DNA of 11,688 bases, taken from positions 1-11,688 of the forward strand of contig JAFGDX010000311.1 in assembly GCA_016931875.1 (NCBI GenBank), in the 5' to 3' direction. The position numbers and the translations under genes were made by a program. The notes beneath the pieces are model-generated. The model worked only from the letters and a program-made list of their open reading frames with translations. It was not told where the DNA came from and did no database searches. Within the stretch, counting starts at the first letter, position 1. Each line of letters starts with the position of its first letter. The stretch comes from Prolixibacteraceae bacterium (GTDB lineage: Bacteria; Bacteroidota; Bacteroidia; Bacteroidales; Prolixibacteraceae). Positions 7,893-11,688 of this stretch are shown in pieces.

Positions 7893-7906
7893 CGTGTTCG
7901 TACACG
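7893..7906 (+). promoter_or_regulatory. Inverted repeat at the operon's likely transcription start
   Basis: CGTGT (7893-7897) and ACACG (7902-7906) form a perfect 5-bp inverted repeat around TCGT. It lies 8 nt after the -7 box, so it would be either an operator overlapping the transcription start or a small hairpin at the 5' end of the mRNA that could stabilise it. A second short inverted repeat, TGTT-ATGC-AACA at 7842-7853, lies upstream of the promoter. No regulator gene is present in the window. Confidence 0.3.
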
Positions 7907-7948
7907 GGACTTACTTAAACCAACTTTTTAATTCAAAAAAAGAATAAA

Positions 7949-9298
7949 ATGAAAAACAAAAATGTGCTTTTTACTTTCTTTTTTCTGCTTATTGGCGGAA
8001 TAACCTTTGCGCAGAACGGCGGATGGACCAATTTATTTAACGGTAAAGATTTATCGGGCTGGAAACAACTAAACGGAGAAGCAAAGTATGAAGTTGTTGA
8101 CGGAGTGATTGTTGGAACCACCGTTTTGAACACACCCAACTCGTTTATATGTACCGAAAAGAACTATTCGGATTTTATTTTTGAAGTTGAATTGCTGGTG
8201 GAAGAAAATATGAATTCCGGTATTCAGTTCCGAAGTGAAAGCAAACCTGAATACAATAACGGCCGGGTGCATGGTTACCAGTGTGAAGTCGATCCCTCGG
8301 CCAGGGCGTGGAGTGGCGGAATTTATGACGAAGCACGCCGGGGATGGCTCTATCCGCTCGATTTAAACCCGAAAGCAAAGCCTGCCTTAAAAATGGGAGA
8401 ATGGAACCTTTACAGAATTGAATGTATCGGAAATTCGATTAAAACATGGTTAAATGGCGTGGCATGTTCACATGTAATCGACGACATGACTCACGAGGGA
8501 TTTATTGCACTCCAGGTTCACGGAATTGGAAACAACAAGGAAAAAGAAGGACAACAAATTAAATGGAGGAATGTAAGGATAAAGACGCAAAACCTGAGTC
8601 CGTCACCTTCCGAAGGAATTTATGTGGTAAATCTGCTCACCAATGATTTAAGCGATGCGGAAAAAGAGCAGGGATTTAAACTCTTGTTCGACGGCAAATC
8701 AACAAGCAATTTCAAAAGTGCAAACGGAGATTCATTCCCCGGGAAAGGATGGGAAGTAAATAACGGGATCTTAACCGTTGTTTCCAGTGGAGGCGATGCT
8801 TCGAAAAAAGGCGGTGACATTGTTACCAAAGAAAAATTTGGCCCCTTTGAACTGAAATTTGATTTTAATATTACCGAAGGAGCCAACAGTGGAATAAAAT
8901 ACGGAATAGGAAACAACGGGCCCTCCATAGGGCTGGAATACCAAATTCTGGATGACGATAAACATCCTGACGCAAAAAACGGAGTTGTGGGAAACCGCAC
9001 ACTGGCTTCGTTGTACGATTTGATTCCTGCAGAAAAAGAGTCGCGCTTTGTAAATGGTCCCGGCGAATGGAACCGCGGTCGCATTGTGGTTGAACCTGAC
9101 GGTACCGTGCAACACTGGCTCAACGGACGAAAAGTGGTGGAGTACACAAAAGGAAACAATATTTACAAAGCGTTGGTGGCCCGAAGCAAATACAAAGACT
9201 ACGAAAATTTTGGCATGGCTGAAGAAACACCCATTTTATTTCAGGACCATAATGATACAGTACATTTTAAAAACATTAAAATACGAGAATTAAAATGA
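7949..9298 (+). CDS. Secreted tandem DUF1080 protein (3-keto-disaccharide hydrolase family)
   Basis: A 449-residue protein with a Sec signal peptide (about 1-21, ending ITFAQ). Two DUF1080/3-keto-disaccharide hydrolase domains follow, both beta-jelly-rolls: domain 1 at about 25-213 and domain 2 at about 242-448, joined by a linker. Each repeats the same landmarks: an opening strand (WTNLFNGKDLSGW at 26-38; FKLLFDGKSTSNF at 243-255), N-S-G-I (89-92; 313-316), a W-L-N-G motif (167-170; 390-393) and a final strand with H (ALQVHG; LFQDHN). Between landmarks the copies differ strongly, so they are distinct subtypes rather than a recent duplication. The family acts on 3-keto-glycosides, breaking the glycosidic bond after C3 oxidation; the exact chemistry (hydrolysis or elimination) of each domain here is inferred. 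The stop codon overlaps the next start as ATGA. With the downstream isomerase-like and Gfo/Idh genes it forms a three-gene operon. Confidence 0.88.
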   Translation: MKNKNVLFTFFFLLIGGITFAQNGGWTNLFNGKDLSGWKQLNGEAKYEVVDGVIVGTTVLNTPNSFICTEKNYSDFIFEVELLVEENMNSGIQFRSESKPEYNNGRVHGYQCEVDPSARAWSGGIYDEARRGWLYPLDLNPKAKPALKMGEWNLYRIECIGNSIKTWLNGVACSHVIDDMTHEGFIALQVHGIGNNKEKEGQQIKWRNVRIKTQNLSPSPSEGIYVVNLLTNDLSDAEKEQGFKLLFDGKSTSNFKSANGDSFPGKGWEVNNGILTVVSSGGDASKKGGDIVTKEKFGPFELKFDFNITEGANSGIKYGIGNNGPSIGLEYQILDDDKHPDAKNGVVGNRTLASLYDLIPAEKESRFVNGPGEWNRGRIVVEPDGTVQHWLNGRKVVEYTKGNNIYKALVARSKYKDYENFGMAEETPILFQDHNDTVHFKNIKIRELK

Positions 9299-10134
9299 CC
9301 AACAGAAGAAATTTTTTAAAAGCAGCAGGAGTAGGACTTGCAGCCGCATCGGTTCCCGGAATAGCCGGAGCATCGGTGGCGCAGTCAGCAGGCCAAAAAA
9401 GCAATTTCAAATTCAACCTGGGTGTAGCATCTTACTCACTGCGGAATTTTTCGCAGGGAGAGGCACTGGATATGACCCTTCGCTGCGGAGTTACCCGAAT
9501 TACTTTTAAAAGTATGCATCTGCCGCTCGATTCGGATAAAGCAACCATTCAAAAAGCAGTGGCATTGTGCCGTGAAAAAGGAATTACACTTTACGGGGGC
9601 GGTGTAATTTATATGAAAACCAAAGCCGAAGCAGACCAGGCATTTGAATATGCAAAAACAGCAGAAATGGATATGATTGTTGGAGTACCAAACCACGAAC
9701 TGTTGGATTATGTGGAAGAAAAGATTAAAGAATATGATATTAAACTGGCCATTCACAACCACGGTCCGGGTGATAAATTGTATCCAAGTGCTGAAAGTGC
9801 CTATGAAAAGATAAAAAACAGGGATAAAAGAATGGGGTTGTGCATCGACATTGGACACACCAAACGAATTAACCGCGATCCCGAGCAGGATGTAATTGAT
9901 TTTTTTGATCGCGTTTTCGATATTCACATAAAAGATGTTACTGCCGCATCAGCCGATGGCAAAACATGTATTATCGGGCGCGGAGTGATTGATTTTCCAT
10001 CGTTTTTAAAAGCAGTCGACAAACTTGGTTACAACGGAACGCTTGCTCTTGAGTACGAAGCAGACGGAAACGACCCCCTGCCGGGAATGATGGAATCTTT
10101 TGGATATGTAAAAGGTATTATGAAAATGATGTAA
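9295..10134 (+). CDS. Tat-exported TIM-barrel sugar isomerase/epimerase-like protein
   Basis: A 279-residue protein with a twin-arginine signal (NRRNFLK at residues 3-9, then an alanine-rich hydrophobic stretch to about 30), so it is probably exported folded. The rest is a xylose-isomerase-like (AP endonuclease 2 superfamily) barrel. Likely metal and catalytic positions are His154/His156 (AIHNHGPGD), Asp185 and His188 (CIDIGHT), His211 with Lys213 (IHIKD) and Glu253 (ALEYE). This is the usual ligand set, although the first Glu ligand near strand 4 is not obvious; His134 (VPNHE) stands there. Relatives interconvert or dehydrate/hydrate keto sugars. In operons with DUF1080 and Gfo/Idh proteins they take part in handling 3-keto-glycosides, so an isomerase, lyase or hydratase role on the keto sugar is plausible. 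It overlaps the preceding gene by 4 nt (ATGA), and 15 nt separate it from the next gene. Confidence 0.85.
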   Translation: MTNRRNFLKAAGVGLAAASVPGIAGASVAQSAGQKSNFKFNLGVASYSLRNFSQGEALDMTLRCGVTRITFKSMHLPLDSDKATIQKAVALCREKGITLYGGGVIYMKTKAEADQAFEYAKTAEMDMIVGVPNHELLDYVEEKIKEYDIKLAIHNHGPGDKLYPSAESAYEKIKNRDKRMGLCIDIGHTKRINRDPEQDVIDFFDRVFDIHIKDVTAASADGKTCIIGRGVIDFPSFLKAVDKLGYNGTLALEYEADGNDPLPGMMESFGYVKGIMKMM

Positions 10135-10149
10135 TTAAAACTAAAATAA

Positions 10150-11499
10150 ATGAATTCGGATAGAAGAAATTTTATAAAAAAAGTAACTGCAGGCGCAGCT
10201 GGTATTGCAGTTGGTGGCTCTGCAATGGGAATGTCGGCCAAAAGTTATGGTAAAATTGTTGGCGCCAACGATAGAATAAATGTGGCCATTATTGGTTTGG
10301 GACGAAGACTGGGGGCTTACTACGAACCCGTTTCGAAGAAAGAAAATAATGTTGAACTGGTTTATTTGTGCGATGTAATGCAAAGCCAGCGCGAAAGGGC
10401 AGCGGCCAATTTCGCCAAACGAATCGACTACAAACCAAAACTGGAAAACGATGTTCGCAAGGTAATTGCCGATAGCAGTGTAGATGCATTGTTTATTGCT
10501 ACTCCCGACCACTGGCACACCCCGGGTGCAATAATGGGTATGAAAGGCGGAAAACATATTTATGTTGAAAAGCCATGCAGTCACAATATGTTCGAAAATG
10601 AAATGATTGTTGCTGCCATGAAGAAGTATAACAAAGTGGTTCAAATGGGAAATCAGCAGCGTTCTTCCGGACATACACAGGAAATCATTTCCGAAATACA
10701 CAATGGTATCATTGGAGTTCCCTACAGGGCCGTCGCATTCTATATCAATAACCGGGGCGAGGTTCCCCTTCAGAAAAAGACTCCGGTGCCGGCAGGCCTT
10801 GACTGGGATTTGTTCCAGGGCCCGGCACCACGCCGCGAATATACGCAGGAAACCTGGGACTACAACTGGCACTGGTACGGTTGGGATTATGGCACAGCCG
10901 AAACCGGAAACAATGCAACACACGAGCTGGATGTTGCCCGCTGGGCGTTGCAAGTAAATTTCCCCGTGCGTGTGGATGTGGAGGCCGCAAAAAGACACTT
11001 CTTTGATGACGGTTGGGAAATGTACGACACCATGGATGCAACCTTCCGTTTTAAGGACGATAAAATTATTAAATGGGATGGAAGAAGCCGATCAGGACAC
11101 GATACTTATGGTATGGGAGGCCGTGGTACAATTATTTTTGGCAGTGAAGGAACCGTTTTTGTTGACCGCGGAAAATACATCCTTTACGACAGAAACGGCA
11201 AAGTGGTAAAAGACAGCAAGTCTTCATCCAACGAAGCAGGCACCGCTCTTGGCGGCGGCGGAGATATGACAACGGGCCATGTTGAAAACTGGTTCAATGT
11301 GATTCGCGGCAAAGAACAAAAACTAAATGCCGGTATCGACGACGCTACAATCAGCCAGGCAATGGTACACTATTCAAACATTGCCTACCGCATAGGCAAA
11401 GGATATGATATTGATGAAGTTTCGGGTAAAATGTACGATCGCGAAGCAATGAAATTGTGGAGCCGCGATTATGCCCCGGGATGGACTCCAGAAATTTAG
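10150..11499 (+). CDS. Tat-exported Gfo/Idh/MocA family oxidoreductase
   Basis: A 449-residue NAD(P)-dependent sugar oxidoreductase. A twin-arginine signal (DRRNFIKK at residues 4-11, hydrophobic to about 30) points to export of the folded, cofactor-loaded enzyme, as in Zymomonas glucose-fructose oxidoreductase. The Rossmann domain begins with V-A-I-I-G-L-G at 45-51. The family's E-K-P motif is at 140-142, with catalytic Lys141. The second domain carries the catalytic-type N-N-A-T-H-E-L-D at 254-261, with His258 and Asp261, preceded by a loop very rich in Trp and Tyr (236-247) that may line a glycan-binding site. The length is typical for the secreted Bacteroidota subfamily. Inferred role: oxidation of a glycoside at C3 so that the DUF1080 and TIM-barrel partners can break the bond. 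It is the last gene of the operon, 22 nt before a strong terminator. Donor and acceptor substrates are unknown. Confidence 0.92.
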   Translation: MNSDRRNFIKKVTAGAAGIAVGGSAMGMSAKSYGKIVGANDRINVAIIGLGRRLGAYYEPVSKKENNVELVYLCDVMQSQRERAAANFAKRIDYKPKLENDVRKVIADSSVDALFIATPDHWHTPGAIMGMKGGKHIYVEKPCSHNMFENEMIVAAMKKYNKVVQMGNQQRSSGHTQEIISEIHNGIIGVPYRAVAFYINNRGEVPLQKKTPVPAGLDWDLFQGPAPRREYTQETWDYNWHWYGWDYGTAETGNNATHELDVARWALQVNFPVRVDVEAAKRHFFDDGWEMYDTMDATFRFKDDKIIKWDGRSRSGHDTYGMGGRGTIIFGSEGTVFVDRGKYILYDRNGKVVKDSKSSSNEAGTALGGGGDMTTGHVENWFNVIRGKEQKLNAGIDDATISQAMVHYSNIAYRIGKGYDIDEVSGKMYDREAMKLWSRDYAPGWTPEI

Positions 11500-11520
11500 T
11501 TTTTTGTAAGAAACATATTT

Positions 11521-11555
11521 AAAACTCTCTGGTTATATTATCAGAGAGTTTTTTT
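11521..11555 (+). terminator. Rho-independent terminator of the DUF1080 operon
   Basis: An 11-bp perfect stem (11521-11531 with 11542-11552, AAAACTCTCTG/CAGAGAGTTTT) has a 10-nt loop and a run of seven T that ends at 11555. It lies 22 nt after the stop of the Gfo/Idh gene, so the operon probably ends here, although some read-through into the next gene 35 nt on is possible. Confidence 0.88.
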
Positions 11556-11590
11556 ATATTAACAACTTTTCTAACCTTAATTTTTTTATC

Positions 11591-11688
11591 ATGAACCGAT
11601 TTCGTTTAACCTTTTTGTTTGTTCTTTCCCTGTTAACACTGAACTTGATTGCACAACCCGGAAAATCATTCATCCAGGTACTTGTATC
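11591..11688 (+). CDS. Secreted protein, 3'-truncated at window end
   Basis: Only 32 codons are present. The start ATG follows an AT-rich stretch 35 nt after the terminator. The visible part is a clear Sec signal peptide (residues 1-22, hydrophobic FLFVLSLLTL, ending LIAQ) followed by PGKSFIQVLV and the window edge. The opening of the mature part loosely recalls Bacteroidota acetyl-xylan-esterase-type proteins that begin with an extra N-terminal beta domain, but ten residues cannot establish that. The same orientation and short distance suggest a link to the sugar operon upstream, with the intervening terminator arguing for a separate or attenuated transcript. Confidence 0.65.
   Translation, partial: MNRFRLTFLFVLSLLTLNLIAQPGKSFIQVLV

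Larger units (their letters stand above)
7204..7948. other. 745-nt gene-free region with several hairpins
   Basis: No convincing protein gene lies here: reading frames are short, start at rare codons or inside hairpins, and have no recognisable protein. The left part (7204-7400) holds two terminator-like hairpins. The part from about 7400 to 7677 is very AT-rich and, apart from an 11-bp direct repeat (TAGTTTTGAAA at 7592-7602 and 7671-7681) and a few small stem-loops, unremarkable. A very strong terminator follows at 7678-7711. From 7712 to 7877 I see only weak inverted repeats, for example GGGCT (7755-7759) with AGCCC (7778-7782). The last 70 nt hold the probable promoter and leader of the DUF1080 operon. 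Confidence 0.6.

Noticed and set aside
7204..7948. tRNA, riboswitch or CRISPR in the long gap
   Set aside because: No cloverleaf with a GTTCRANNC arm, no regularly spaced repeats and no known riboswitch core were found; the 11-bp repeat occurs only twice.
8620..9159. 179-codon minus-strand open frame opposite the second DUF1080 domain
   Set aside because: It is antisense to a well-supported domain, has a Pro/Ser/Phe-rich composition and lacks a recognisable fold or its own start signals.
10141..10998. 285-codon open frame on the minus strand opposite the Gfo/Idh gene
   Set aside because: It lies wholly antisense to a gene with clear catalytic motifs. Its translation is rich in Cys, His and Phe without any domain, as expected for a codon-bias shadow.
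1..11688. Insertion sequences, integrases, attachment sites or defence genes
   Set aside because: No transposase- or recombinase-like protein, terminal inverted repeats or target duplications were visible; gene content looks like ordinary chromosomal metabolism.

Overview
The window looks like a chromosomal segment of a Bacteroidota bacterium, most likely a free-living, polysaccharide-using member of the Bacteroidia (Marinilabiliales-like; this finer placement is a guess). The evidence is the AT-rich intergenic DNA, the scarcity of Shine-Dalgarno sequences, Sec signal peptides ending in F-A-Q, a good Bacteroidota -7 promoter box (TAnnTTTG), and protein families typical of the phylum. I see no mobile element, CRISPR array, tRNA or rRNA.

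Left part (1-3623, + strand): four genes packed with 2, 0 and -26 nt junctions, so probably one operon. They encode the C-terminal part of a small helical protein of unknown function, a secreted alpha/beta-hydrolase (carbohydrate-esterase-like), a zinc-ribbon Nudix hydrolase, and a three-domain Xaa-Pro aminopeptidase (M24B). The aminopeptidase converges on a minus-strand sodium:solute symporter (3692-5023). The symporter is divergently arranged from a lipoprotein oligopeptidase B-like S9A peptidase (5095-7203). Together the two peptidases and the symporter suggest peptide and solute scavenging, but no direct link between them can be shown.

Middle (7204-7948): about 745 nt without a convincing protein gene. 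It holds two weaker hairpins, then a very strong rho-independent terminator at 7678-7711 that lies about 475 nt beyond the last gene. A small RNA ending there is possible. The only clear Bacteroidota-type promoter box (7878-7885) sits just upstream of the next operon, between two short inverted repeats.

Right part (7949-11499, + strand): a compact three-gene operon encoding a Sec-secreted protein with two DUF1080 (3-keto-disaccharide hydrolase) domains, a TIM-barrel sugar isomerase/epimerase-like protein, and a Gfo/Idh/MocA oxidoreductase. The last two carry twin-arginine signals. The operon closes with a strong terminator (11521-11555). This set fits a non-classical, periplasmic route of glycoside breakdown: C3 of a sugar is oxidised, the glycosidic bond is then broken by elimination or hydrolysis, and the keto sugar is rearranged. 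It is the most interesting part of the window. After the terminator a further secreted protein begins (11591) and runs off the end.
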